This document shows, in pieces, positions 34,071 to 45,904 of a DNA stretch of 64,000 nucleotides. Origin of the DNA: an uncultured Pelagibacteraceae bacterium (lineage in GTDB: Bacteria > Pseudomonadota > Alphaproteobacteria > Pelagibacterales > Pelagibacteraceae). Each line of letters opens with the position of its first letter. The stretch's first letter is position 1. The notes below the pieces were generated by a model that was not told the origin of the DNA, ran no database searches, and was given only the letters and a program-made list of their open reading frames with translations. The translations under genes were made by a program, and so were the position numbers. The DNA lies in NCBI GenBank assembly GCA_902624495.1, contig CACNYH010000001.1:1-64000 (forward strand). Reading direction: 5' to 3'.

Positions 34071-35375
34071 ATGAAACTTTGTATGATAGGTACAGGTTAC
34101 GTCGGATTAGTAAGTGGTGTTTGCTTTGCAGACATAGGTAATCAGGTTGTATGTGTTGATAAAGATAAAACTAAAATAGATAAACTTAATTTTGGTGTCT
34201 CCCCAATCTATGAGCCAGGGTTAGATGAATTAATAAAAAAAAATTTTTTAGCTAAGCGTCTTTCTTTTACTACAAATATAAATAAAGCTATTAGCATATC
34301 AGATATAATTTTTATATGTGTGGGAACACCTACAAGAAAAGGATCAATTAAAGTTGATTTATCTTTTGTTAACAAATGCACAAAAGATATATTTAAGTAT
34401 TCAAAGAGAAAAAAAATTATTGTAACCAAATCTACTGTTCCAGTAGGAACAGGCGATGAAATCGAAAAAATTTTAAAAAAAAAGAAAAAACTTTTTACAG
34501 TAATCTCTAATCCTGAATTCTTAAGAGAGGGAGAAGCAATACGTGATTTTAGATACCCAGATAGAATTGTTATAGGATCTAATGAAAAAAAAGCCTTTAA
34601 CACTATGAAAAAACTTTATGCACCATTAATAAATAAGGGCTCAAAATTTTTTACTACTTCAAGAAGAGGAGCTGAACTAATAAAATATGCATCAAATGCT
34701 TTTCTTGCGACCAAAATTACTTTTATAAATGAACTTGCTAATTTGTGTGAAAAAACTGGAGTAAATATAGAGGATATCTCTTTAGGCATGGGTTCTGATA
34801 GCAGGATAGGCGGTAGATTTTTACGAGCTGGCCCAGCTTATGGTGGTTCTTGTTTTCCCAAAGATACTAAAGGACTTGTATCAGCAGCAGATAAATCTAA
34901 AATTAACTTGTCTGTTGTTAAATCAGTTATTAAATCAAATCAAGAAAGAGTAAATCTACTAACTCAAAGAATTCATAAAATTTTAGGTTCAAATATAAGA
35001 AATAAAAACATTTCTTTTTTAGGCGTTACATTTAAACCAAACACTGACGATATGAGAGATTCATCTAGTCTCAAAATGATACCTTATCTTTGTAAAAAAG
35101 GTGCAAAAGTTAGATATTACGACCCTTCTGGAGAAAAGAATGAGTTTAAAAAGATTAAAAACTGTAATTACAGAAACAATATAAAATCTAGTTGTAATGG
35201 TGCAGATTTAATAGTTCTACTCACCGAATGGGATGAATTTAAATCAATAGATTTCAAAAAGGTTGTTAAAAATAGTAAATTTAAAGTGTTCGATTTAAGA
35301 AACCTTTATTCTACTGAAGAAATGAAAAAAAATAAGATTAAATATTACTCTGTTGGTAGACCTGACGCTAATTAA
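34071..35375 (+). CDS. ugd: UDP-glucose 6-dehydrogenase
   Basis: MKLCMIGTGYVGLVSGVCFADIGN; GPAYGGSCFPKDTKGL catalytic Cys; GVTFKPNTDDMRDSSSL. Confidence 0.96.
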   Translation: MKLCMIGTGYVGLVSGVCFADIGNQVVCVDKDKTKIDKLNFGVSPIYEPGLDELIKKNFLAKRLSFTTNINKAISISDIIFICVGTPTRKGSIKVDLSFVNKCTKDIFKYSKRKKIIVTKSTVPVGTGDEIEKILKKKKKLFTVISNPEFLREGEAIRDFRYPDRIVIGSNEKKAFNTMKKLYAPLINKGSKFFTTSRRGAELIKYASNAFLATKITFINELANLCEKTGVNIEDISLGMGSDSRIGGRFLRAGPAYGGSCFPKDTKGLVSAADKSKINLSVVKSVIKSNQERVNLLTQRIHKILGSNIRNKNISFLGVTFKPNTDDMRDSSSLKMIPYLCKKGAKVRYYDPSGEKNEFKKIKNCNYRNNIKSSCNGADLIVLLTEWDEFKSIDFKKVVKNSKFKVFDLRNLYSTEEMKKNKIKYYSVGRPDAN

Positions 35376-35832
35376 GTTCAAATATAGCGTCAACTTCAAC
35401 AGCAACTCCTAAAGGTAAACTATTTACACTAACCGCAGCTCTTGTATGTTCACCTTTTTTTTCAAAAATTTTAGCTATTATATCTGAAGCACCATTTATG
35501 ATTTTAGGCTGATCTTTAAAATCATCTGTTGAGTTGACGTAACCAGTTAGTTTAACACAAGTTTTAATTTTATTAAGATCTCCATCACAAGCTTTTTTAA
35601 CGTGGGCGATTATACTTAATCCACATCTTTCAGCGGCCATATAACCCTGTTCTAAATTTAAGTCTTTACCTATTTTACCAGTGATAAGTTTTGCATTTTT
35701 ATCTATTGATACTTGCCCAGATATAAATAGTAATTTTCCAACAATTTTAGTGGCAACGTATGCCCCAACAGGTCCTTTTGGATCAGGTAAAGTAATATTT
35801 AATTTTTTAAGATTATCATCGATAATACTCAT
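35368..35832 (-). CDS. RidA/YjgF/Rid-family protein
   Basis: PVGAYVATKIVGKLLFISGQVSID...ERCGLSIIAHVKKACDGDLNKIKTCVKLTGYV...HTRAAVSVNSLPLGVAVEVDAIFE. Confidence 0.88.
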   Translation of the reverse strand: MSIIDDNLKKLNITLPDPKGPVGAYVATKIVGKLLFISGQVSIDKNAKLITGKIGKDLNLEQGYMAAERCGLSIIAHVKKACDGDLNKIKTCVKLTGYVNSTDDFKDQPKIINGASDIIAKIFEKKGEHTRAAVSVNSLPLGVAVEVDAIFELN

Positions 35833-35834
35833 TT

Positions 35835-36047
35835 TTATTTACCCAATTTTTTCTTCACCCAGTCAGTAAGTTTTGAGTCTGTATTAAGTTTTTTTGACCC
35901 TTTCTTACTTAGATCAATACTTTTATCTTTTACACATTTAGACCATTCAATTGGTTTATCAATTAAATCTTTGCACTTTTTTTCATCAGAAAACAAATTT
36001 GTTATGACAAAAATATTAAAAAAGATTATTAAGATTATGTATTTCAT
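35835..36047 (-). CDS. Small putative secreted protein (70 aa), function unknown
   Basis: Hydrophobic N-terminus MKYIILIIFFNIFVITNLFSD followed by a Lys-rich mature part with two Cys; overlaps topA stop by 4 nt. Confidence 0.65.
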   Translation of the reverse strand: MKYIILIIFFNIFVITNLFSDEKKCKDLIDKPIEWSKCVKDKSIDLSKKGSKKLNTDSKLTDWVKKKLGK

Positions 36048-38611
36048 TTTTTTCGTCCTTTCTTTTTAGTTTTATCGTATTCTTTTCTTTTTTCAATTAA
36101 TATAAGCGCCTCTTCCATAGTAAGATCATTTGGATCTTTTTCTTCTGGAATAGTTGCATTAAGAGATTTATATTTTATGTATGGTCCATATTGACCTTTC
36201 ATGATTCTTACTGGTTTTTTATCCTCTGGATGTTCACCAAGATCTTTTATTAATGAAGAAGAAATTCTTCCCGGCTTAGCTTCAGCGATTAATGATATTG
36301 CCCGATTAATTCCGATAGAAAAAAGATCTTCAATATTTTCAAGTCGTGCAGATTTATTTTCACATTTAAGGTAAGGACCAAATCTTCCAGAATTTAATGT
36401 TATGTCCTGACCATTATCAGGGTGTTGTCCTAATACTTTAGGAAGAGAGCATAAATACTTTGCCTTATCTAAATCAATACTGTCAACATCTATACCTTTT
36501 GGAATTGACACATTTTGAAGATGTTCATTCTCATTTTTTTTCTTTCTACTTTTTTTCTTTTTTGTTTCTAATTCATCTTTTTCTTTTTCATATTGTAAGT
36601 AGGGGCCGAATCTACCATTCTTTAAATAAATATCTTTACCCTTTTCATTTTGACCCAGTAATTTAGGCTCTGCTAAGTTATATTGAGCTGCAGCTTTAGC
36701 TTTAGATAAAGGTCTAGTAAATTTACATTCCGGATAATTTGAACATCCTATAAAAGCACCACCTCTAAAACTATTTTTTAGACTTAATTCTCCATTTGAA
36801 CACAACTTGCATTTTCGATCTATTGCGTCTTTATCATCTCTTTCAAAAATTAAAGCTCCTAAACTCTCATTTAATAAGTCTAATACTTCTCTAGTTCTCT
36901 TTTCTTTAACTTTTCCCACATTTTCATAAAAATCTTTCCAAAAATTATTCAAAACTTGAACCCATTCAATTTTACCACTAGTGATTTCATCTAGCTGATT
37001 TTCTAGGTCCGCAGTAAAATTATAATCTACGTATTTAGAGAATAATTTCTCTAAAAAAGCTGAAATTAGCTTACCTCTATCAGTTGGATTAAACCTTTTA
37101 TTAATTAATTCCACATAATTTCTAGTTGATAATACCGAAATAATACTAGCGTAAGTAGAGGGTCTACCGATGCCTAACTCCTCCATCTTTTTTACTAAAC
37201 TAGCTTCAGAGTAACGTGGCGGTGGATCTGTAAAGTGCTGCTCATCATGTAACTTAAGTATGCTAATTTCTTCACCAACTTTGACTTCAGGCAAAATATT
37301 CTTTGCATCTTCGTCAGTTTCTTGAACTTGATAAACTTTAAGAAATCCATCAAATTTTACTACTGAGCCGCTAGCTCTAAAGTTAATTTTATTATCAATT
37401 GACGAAATAATTATCGTATTTCTATCAAATTCTGCTGGTGTCATTTGAGATGATAAGGCTCTACTCCAAATTAATTCATAGAGTTTAAATTGATCTGCAT
37501 TTACATATTTTTTGATATCAGAGGGTTTTCTACTTATATTAGTTGGTCTAATTGCTTCATGAGCTTCTTGAGCATTCTTTGCTTTTTTTCCAGTATAACT
37601 ATTCGGTGCCTCTGGCAAATATCTATCACCATAATCATCAGTAATGAATTTCCTAAAATCTTCAATTGCTTCTTTTGAAATATTAGTTCCATCAGTTCTC
37701 ATATAAGTAATTAATCCGGTAGTTTCACCCTCGATATCTACTCCTTGATACAGTCGTTGTGCAATTTGCATTGTTCTGGAAGCTCCAAAACCAAATCGTC
37801 CTGAAGCAGTTTGCTGTAAGGTAGATGTGGTGAAAGGGGCCAGGGGATTACGCCTGAATACTTTTGTGTTTACATCTATAATTTTAAATTTTGTTTTATT
37901 GATTACATCAACTGCTTTTTGTATTTCTTCTTTATTTTTGAAAGAAAATTTTTCTATTTTTTCTCCATTAAATAAACTTAATTTTGAAAAAATATTTTTA
38001 TTATTTTTATTTGTAAAGTCTGATGTAAGAGTCCAATATTCATCTGGCTTAAATAATTCTATTTCCTTTTCTCTTTCTGTAATAAGCTTTAAGGCCACAG
38101 ATTGAACTCTTCCTGCTGATTTTGATCCAGGTAATTTAGTCCAAAGAATTGGTGAGATATTAAATCCGACAAGATAATCTAACGCTCGTCTAGCTAAGTA
38201 AGCTTCGACTAAAGGCAAATGGATTTGTCTAGGATTTTTTATAGCATCGAGTATTGCTTTTTTAGTAATTTCATTAAAGACAACTCTTTCTAAATTTTTA
38301 TCTTTGAGAAGTTTCTTTTTTTCCAGAACTTCTTTTACGTGCCAAGCTATAGCCTCACCTTCACGATCTGGATCCGTTGCTAAAATAATTTTATCTGAGT
38401 CTTCAGCAGCATTTGTAATTTCTTTTAAATATTTTTTGGAAAAAGAATCAATTTCCCATTCCATTTGAAATTTATTTTCTGGATCGACAGATCCATTTTT
38501 TGAAGGCAAATCTCTTATATGACCATAACTTGCTAAAACTAAATAATCTTTTCCTAAATATTTATTTATTGTTTTTGCTTTAGCTGGACTTTCAACAATT
38601 ACTAAGTTCAT
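36044..38611 (-). CDS. topA: DNA topoisomerase I
   Basis: MNLVIVESPAKAKTINKYLGKDY (start trimmed from 38647); TDPDREGEAIAWH; ITYMRTDGTNIS; C4 zinc finger. Confidence 0.98.
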   Translation of the reverse strand: MNLVIVESPAKAKTINKYLGKDYLVLASYGHIRDLPSKNGSVDPENKFQMEWEIDSFSKKYLKEITNAAEDSDKIILATDPDREGEAIAWHVKEVLEKKKLLKDKNLERVVFNEITKKAILDAIKNPRQIHLPLVEAYLARRALDYLVGFNISPILWTKLPGSKSAGRVQSVALKLITEREKEIELFKPDEYWTLTSDFTNKNNKNIFSKLSLFNGEKIEKFSFKNKEEIQKAVDVINKTKFKIIDVNTKVFRRNPLAPFTTSTLQQTASGRFGFGASRTMQIAQRLYQGVDIEGETTGLITYMRTDGTNISKEAIEDFRKFITDDYGDRYLPEAPNSYTGKKAKNAQEAHEAIRPTNISRKPSDIKKYVNADQFKLYELIWSRALSSQMTPAEFDRNTIIISSIDNKINFRASGSVVKFDGFLKVYQVQETDEDAKNILPEVKVGEEISILKLHDEQHFTDPPPRYSEASLVKKMEELGIGRPSTYASIISVLSTRNYVELINKRFNPTDRGKLISAFLEKLFSKYVDYNFTADLENQLDEITSGKIEWVQVLNNFWKDFYENVGKVKEKRTREVLDLLNESLGALIFERDDKDAIDRKCKLCSNGELSLKNSFRGGAFIGCSNYPECKFTRPLSKAKAAAQYNLAEPKLLGQNEKGKDIYLKNGRFGPYLQYEKEKDELETKKKKSRKKKNENEHLQNVSIPKGIDVDSIDLDKAKYLCSLPKVLGQHPDNGQDITLNSGRFGPYLKCENKSARLENIEDLFSIGINRAISLIAEAKPGRISSSLIKDLGEHPEDKKPVRIMKGQYGPYIKYKSLNATIPEEKDPNDLTMEEALILIEKRKEYDKTKKKGRKK

Positions 38612-38679
38612 TAATTGTTTATTTTCAAAATTAAACGAGTTTGTCAAATTTATTATTGAAAAACTAGAAAAGACAGCAC

Positions 38680-39261
38680 TTATAACTTAATTTTATTTTC
38701 TGTAGAACTTTTAAGTCTTAAAATATTTTCTTTATGAGTAAAAAGAATCATCACAAAAAAAATAAAAAGTATTAGGATATTGTTATTTATTTCGTAAAAA
38801 TATGCATAGAGAAAAACTATCAACGAAGAAATCATTGAAGATAATGATGCAAATCTAAATAATAATGATAAAGAAATCCACGCTATGATAAAAATTAAAA
38901 AAAATTTATTAGATAAAGCTAAAATTACTCCAAGGTAAGTTGCCACACCTTTTCCTCCTTTAAATTTTAACCAAACAGGAAAAATATGTCCGATGAAACA
39001 AATTAATGCAGATAGAGAGGTTAAGTCTTCAAAATAAAATATTGTTATATAAACTGAAATATATCCTTTAAATAAATCAAGAGCTAACGTAGTTATTGCG
39101 AGAAATTTATTTCCAGTTCTAAGCACATTTGTAGTTCCGATATTGCCAGAGCCAACAGTTCTAATATCTTTTTTTAGAAATATCCTAGTTAAGAGTAATC
39201 CAAATGGTATTGATCCCAAAAGGTATGAGTAAATTGCTACAATAATTAAATCTATGTCCAT
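38680..39261 (-). CDS. plsY: Glycerol-3-phosphate acyltransferase PlsY
   Basis: YLLGSIPFGLLLTRI...GSGNIGTTNVLRTG...GHIFPVWLKFKGGKGVATYLG. Confidence 0.96.
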   Translation of the reverse strand: MDIDLIIVAIYSYLLGSIPFGLLLTRIFLKKDIRTVGSGNIGTTNVLRTGNKFLAITTLALDLFKGYISVYITIFYFEDLTSLSALICFIGHIFPVWLKFKGGKGVATYLGVILALSNKFFLIFIIAWISLSLLFRFASLSSMISSLIVFLYAYFYEINNNILILFIFFVMILFTHKENILRLKSSTENKIKL

Positions 39262-40541
39262 TAGTTCGAATATACTAATTCGCCTTGAAGCAAAGTCATT
39301 TTCACTTTACCTTGTAATTTTTTATTTTCAATCGCAGTATTTTTTGATTTTGATTTAAGTTCTTCAGCTTTCACTACCCATGGTTTTTCCAGATCAAATA
39401 TACAAATATCTGCGTCCGATCCTTCTTTAAGGGATCCTTTATCTATTTTTAGTATCTTAGCTGGATTAATCGTTAAGCACTTAATTATTTTTTCCAAAGG
39501 CAATGATTCATTATGGTAAAGCTCTAAAGATAAAGATAGCAATGTCTCTATACCGATAGAACCTGTCGCTGCTTGTGCAAACGGAAGTCTTTTACTTTCC
39601 TCATCTTCAGGAATGTGATCTGATACAATTACATTAATGAGATCATTTTTTATTCCTTCTATTAATGAAAGTCTATCCTCCTCGCTTCTAAGAGGAGGAG
39701 ATAATTTCAAAAAAGTTCTAAATTCTCCGATGTCATTTTGATTTAACGATAAATTGTTAATAGAAACCCCTGTGCTGAATTTTATTCCATTAGATTTATT
39801 TTTTTTAATAACATTAAGAGAGTTTTTTGAGGAAATTTGATTAATATGATATCTGCAAGGAAATTCACTTAACAAAGATAAATCCCTTTCAATAATAATC
39901 TTTTCAGCAATATCTGAGACACCTTGTAAACCTAATCTTGTTGCCACTTCGCCCTGATTAATGCATGAATTTTTAGCTAATTCATAATCCTCGGCATGTT
40001 GCATAATCAGAACATCAATGTCTGAAGCATAGTTCATTATTCTAGACATCAATTCAGAATTTTGAATAGTTTTATTAACATCACTAAACCCAATAATTCC
40101 TCTTGCTTTTAACAAACCAAATTCAGTCATCTGATTACCCTCCATCTGTCTAGTAATCGAAGCACATGGAAATAGATTTACCTTAGCTTTATCTCTACCC
40201 CTTCTAATTATAAAGTCCACCATAGATACGTTGTCTATAACTGGCTTAGTATTTGGCATAGTTACAATTGAAGTTACTCCACCTGCCAAAGCTGCTTGGC
40301 TTAATGTTCTAAAATTTTCTTTATATTCAAAGCCAGGCTCTCCAACAAAAGCTTTCATATCAACTAATCCAGGAATAGCTACTAGGCCTTTCAAATCAAT
40401 TTTTTCTGCTGATTTAGATGTACCTAATTTTTTTCCAATAGATTTTATTTTTCCTTTTTCATCGATAACTATATTTCCTATTTCATCCATCTTTTGAGAT
40501 GGGTCGATAATTCTCACATTTGTCAAAATTTTTTCTTTCAT
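39261..40541 (-). CDS. pyrX: Dihydroorotase-like protein (probably non-catalytic PyrC')
   Basis: Dihydroorotase fold motifs, but HxH replaced: PGLVDMKAFVGEPGFEYKENF; adjacent to pyrB. Confidence 0.85.
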   Translation of the reverse strand: MKEKILTNVRIIDPSQKMDEIGNIVIDEKGKIKSIGKKLGTSKSAEKIDLKGLVAIPGLVDMKAFVGEPGFEYKENFRTLSQAALAGGVTSIVTMPNTKPVIDNVSMVDFIIRRGRDKAKVNLFPCASITRQMEGNQMTEFGLLKARGIIGFSDVNKTIQNSELMSRIMNYASDIDVLIMQHAEDYELAKNSCINQGEVATRLGLQGVSDIAEKIIIERDLSLLSEFPCRYHINQISSKNSLNVIKKNKSNGIKFSTGVSINNLSLNQNDIGEFRTFLKLSPPLRSEEDRLSLIEGIKNDLINVIVSDHIPEDEESKRLPFAQAATGSIGIETLLSLSLELYHNESLPLEKIIKCLTINPAKILKIDKGSLKEGSDADICIFDLEKPWVVKAEELKSKSKNTAIENKKLQGKVKMTLLQGELVYSN

Positions 40542-41486
40542 TTATTTACAGTACAATTTTAAACATGCCATCCTAACAGCTACACCTAATTCAACTTGTT
40601 CTTTCACGAGACTAACATTTATGTCATCTGCTAATTTAGTATCAATCTCAACACCTCTGTTCATTGGACCAGGGTGCATTAGTAAAGCATCTTTTTTTGC
40701 AAACTTTAGTTTTTCTGGCGTTAGTCCAAAAAATTCGTAATATTCTCTCTTTGATGGAAGAAAAGATCCCTGCATTCTTTCATTTTGCAATCTTAACATC
40801 ATAACAATATCACACCCATCTAATCCTTTTTTCATATCGGTAAATGATTTAACACCTAAGTTATCTATCCCTTCGGGCATTAAAGTTTTTGGTGCAATGA
40901 CATTTACTTCTGCACCCAACATATTCATTAAATAAATGTTAGACCTAGCAACTCTTGAATGAAGAATGTCTCCGCATATTGCAATTTTTAATCCCTCAAT
41001 GTTACCTTTTCTATTAATAATTGTTAAAGCATCAAGTAAGGCTTGTGTAGGGTGTTCTCTCCTTCCATCACCTGCATTGATGACCGTACAATTTACTTTT
41101 TGTGAAAGAAGATTTGGTGCACCCGAGTCTTGATGTCTTATAACAATAATGTCAGGATGCATGGCATTTAATGTCATGGCAGTGTCAATTAATGTTTCAC
41201 CTTTTTTTAATGCAGAGTTACCCATATTCATCGTCATTACGTCCGCTCCTAGTCTTTTTCCAGCTAAATCAAATGAACTCTGTGTCCTTGTAGAAGGTTC
41301 AAAAAATAAGTTTATTTGAGTTTTTCCCCTAAGGACATCTAGTTTTTTAGAACTTCCTCTGTTTAATTTTATGAAGGATTTTGCTTCGTTTAAAATCTCT
41401 TTTGCCTCGAGAACTGATAAATTTTGAATACCTAATAGATGTTTGGGAGTGTTTTTAATAGCTGTAACTTTTTTTTCAGTTGCCAT
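40542..41486 (-). CDS. pyrB: Aspartate carbamoyltransferase catalytic subunit
   Basis: [51 protein letters not shown]. Start trimmed from 41495 to MATEKK. Confidence 0.96.
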   Translation of the reverse strand: MATEKKVTAIKNTPKHLLGIQNLSVLEAKEILNEAKSFIKLNRGSSKKLDVLRGKTQINLFFEPSTRTQSSFDLAGKRLGADVMTMNMGNSALKKGETLIDTAMTLNAMHPDIIVIRHQDSGAPNLLSQKVNCTVINAGDGRREHPTQALLDALTIINRKGNIEGLKIAICGDILHSRVARSNIYLMNMLGAEVNVIAPKTLMPEGIDNLGVKSFTDMKKGLDGCDIVMMLRLQNERMQGSFLPSKREYYEFFGLTPEKLKFAKKDALLMHPGPMNRGVEIDTKLADDINVSLVKEQVELGVAVRMACLKLYCK

Positions 41487-41521
41487 TAAAATCAACTCTA
41501 TAGGCCTTTTACTATATTATA

Positions 41522-41986
41522 TCAAGTATTTTTTTTATGATAATAATCTAGAATCCCTTGAAGTATAAATTGAGCAGAATTCTCGTCTAATTTCTTCACT
41601 TTTTTTGATGAATTAATTGCTAAATCATTAGATAGATTAAAGGCTCCCTGGCTAGATAGTCTCTCATCCCATAAAGTGATATTTTCTGTAATATCTTTTG
41701 AAAGATTTTTAGCTAGATCTTTGGCTGATTGTGAAGAAGGCCCTTCCGTTCCATCCATATTAATTGGATTACCTATGACTATTCCGTCAATGTCATATTC
41801 TTCGAAAATTTTCTTAATTTGATCAACTAGGTCTTTATAATTTTCTTTAATAATCGTGGTGTATGGCGTAGCTACAATTTTATTTTCATCTGATAGAGCT
41901 ATTCCTATTCTTTTGCCGCCAGGATCAATACCTATTAATCTTGATTTTTTCTTGGTTTTTTCAATAAATACGTCAATATCGAGCAT
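41522..41986 (-). CDS. ruvX: YqgF/RuvX-family putative Holliday junction resolvase / 16S pre-rRNA nuclease
   Basis: RLIGIDPGGKRIGIALSDENKIVATPYTTI...VIGNPINMDGTEGPSSQ. Confidence 0.93.
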   Translation of the reverse strand: MLDIDVFIEKTKKKSRLIGIDPGGKRIGIALSDENKIVATPYTTIIKENYKDLVDQIKKIFEEYDIDGIVIGNPINMDGTEGPSSQSAKDLAKNLSKDITENITLWDERLSSQGAFNLSNDLAINSSKKVKKLDENSAQFILQGILDYYHKKNT

Positions 41987-42037
41987 GAAATTTACCTAAT
42001 TTGTGATAAAACACATTTAAATTAACTTATTGCACAA

Positions 42038-42324
42038 ATGTCCTTAGATAAAGAGAAAATTAAACATGTAGCAAAATTAGCTCGAATTTCAGTTGATGAA
42101 GCTAAAGTAGATAGCTTAACCAAAGATTTAAACTCAATTTTCAAGTTTATTGAACAATTAAATGAACTGAATACTGATAAAGTTGAACCATTAACATCGA
42201 TTTTAAACCAGTCTTTGAGATCAAGGAAAGACGAAATCAGTGATGGCAAGATAAGAGAAAAAATTCTTAAAAATTCTCCAAAAAAAAATGAGGAGTTTTT
42301 TGTAGTTCCAAAGGTGGTTGAGTA

Positions 42325-42325
<1 letters not shown>
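42038..42325 (+). CDS. gatC: Asp/Glu-tRNA(Asn/Gln) amidotransferase subunit C
   Basis: [45 protein letters not shown]. Confidence 0.95.
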
Positions 42326-43778
<1,453 letters not shown>

Positions 43779-43782
<4 letters not shown>

Positions 43783-45248
43783 GCAAAGAAAAATTTGATT
43801 ATTTTATAAATGGTGAGAAAGGGAAGTATGAAGTAGTTATAGGTCTAGAAGTTCATGCTCAAGTCCTTTCTAATTCTAAACTTTTTTCAGGCTCCTCAAC
43901 TAAATTCGGAGCTGATCCTAACAAACAAGTAAGTTTAATTGACTCTGCTTTTCCCGGAATGCTACCAGTTATCAATGAGGAGTGCGTGAAACAAGCTGTA
44001 AGAACAGGCTTAGGTTTAAATGCAAAAATAAATAATTATTCAGTATTCGATAGAAAAAATTATTTTTATGCAGATCTTCCACAGGGCTACCAGATTTCCC
44101 AATATAAAAATCCTATTGTTGGTGAAGGAAAAGTTTTACTGGATATGCCTTATGGTTCAAAAGAAATTGGAATTGAAAGGCTTCATTTAGAACAGGACGC
44201 AGGTAAAAGTATCCATGATATGGATCCTTCAAGCACCTATGTTGATTTAAATCGTTCTGGAATAGCTTTAATGGAAATCGTTAGCAAACCCCATCTTCGT
44301 TCGCCCGATGAAGTAAATGCTTACATAAAAAAATTAAGAACCATTATGAGATACTTGGGTACATGTGATGGCAATATGCAAGAAGGTTCATTAAGAGCAG
44401 ATGTAAATGTATCAGTAAGAAAAGTAGGCGATAAAAATTTCGGCACAAGATGTGAAATTAAAAATGTAAATTCAATTAAATTTATGCAAATGGCGATTGA
44501 ATATGAGGCTAATCGACAGGTTGAATTACTAGAAGATGGAAAAGAGATAGATCAAGAAACAAGATTATTTGATACAAAAAAAAATGAAACAAGATCAATG
44601 AGATCAAAAGAAGATGCTCACGATTATAGATACTTTCCTGATCCAGATCTTTTACCCTTAAAACTTGAACAAAAATTAATTGATGATTTAAAAAAATCTT
44701 TGCCTGAGTTGCCAGATAATAAGAAGGAGAGATTTATTCAAGAATATGGGCTTAACTCATACGAAGCAAACGTATTGGTTTCTGAAAAAGAAATCTCTGA
44801 TTATTATGAGGAAGTTGCAAAATTATCTGACAAAAAACTAGCAGCTACATGGATGATGGGTGATTTATTTGCAATGCTCAACGACAAAGGACTTAATATT
44901 TCTAACTCACCAATTTCTGCTAAAAATTTTGCTGAGTTAGTACAATCAATTAAATCTGGAGAGATTTCAGGAAGAATAGCAAAAGAAGTTTTCGAAATTA
45001 TGGTTGAAAGCGGTGATAACCCAAAAAAAATCATAGAGTCAAAAGGGATGAAACAACAAAGCGATCCTAAAGAATTAGAGAAAATGATTAATGAAATACT
45101 ATCAAAAAACAAAGATAAAGTTGATCAATATAAAGCTGGAAAAGAAAAATTGTTTGGTTTTTTTGTTGGACAGGTTATGAAATTATCTGGCGGGAAAGCA
45201 AACCCTCAATTGACAAATGAAATTCTAAAAAAACTTTTAAAAGGCTAA
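43779..45248 (+). CDS. gatB: Asp/Glu-tRNA(Asn/Gln) amidotransferase subunit B
   Basis: [40 protein letters not shown]; start trimmed from 43770. Confidence 0.98.
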
Positions 45249-45250
45249 TT

Positions 45251-45904
45251 ATGCCTAAATCATTAGATTTAACAGATAATCTTGAAAAATATATCGTTGA
45301 CCACTCTGAAGATCTATCGGATATCCAAAAAGAAATCTTAGATTACAATTTAAGTCTTGGTGACCAAAAGAAATTACAAATATCTATTTCACAAGCACAA
45401 TTCCTTCAAACATTAATTAAGATATCTGATATCAAAAAAGTTTTAGAAATTGGAAGTTTTACAGGTTTTAGTGCTTTATCAATGGCATTATCATTACCTG
45501 AAGATGGATTTTTAATTAGCTTAGATAAAAATACTGAATTTAGCAAAAAAGCAAAAACCTTTTACGATAAGGCTAATGCAAATAAAATTACACAAATTAT
45601 AAAGCCAGCAATTGAGAGTTTAAAAGATTTAGAAAATTCTAAACGAAAATTTGATCTAGTTTTTATTGATGCAGATAAAGAAAATTATGTAAATTATTAT
45701 GAAAAAAGCATTGAATTGATTGATAAAAATGGACTTATTATAATTGATAATGTTTTGTGGCATGGTGAGGTGGCTGATAAATCAAATAATGATAAATTTA
45801 CAAAAATTATTAAAGATTTTAACAAACATATTAAAGATGATAATAGAGTGACAAAAAATATTCTTCCTATAGGCGATGGATTAACAATTTGTATTAAAAA
45901 ATAA
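45251..45904 (+). CDS. Class I SAM-dependent O-methyltransferase (CCoAOMT-like)
   Basis: VLEIGSFTGFSALSMALSLPEDG...FDLVFIDADKENYVNYYE...IIIDNVLWHGEV. Confidence 0.85.
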   Translation: MPKSLDLTDNLEKYIVDHSEDLSDIQKEILDYNLSLGDQKKLQISISQAQFLQTLIKISDIKKVLEIGSFTGFSALSMALSLPEDGFLISLDKNTEFSKKAKTFYDKANANKITQIIKPAIESLKDLENSKRKFDLVFIDADKENYVNYYEKSIELIDKNGLIIIDNVLWHGEVADKSNNDKFTKIIKDFNKHIKDDNRVTKNILPIGDGLTICIKK

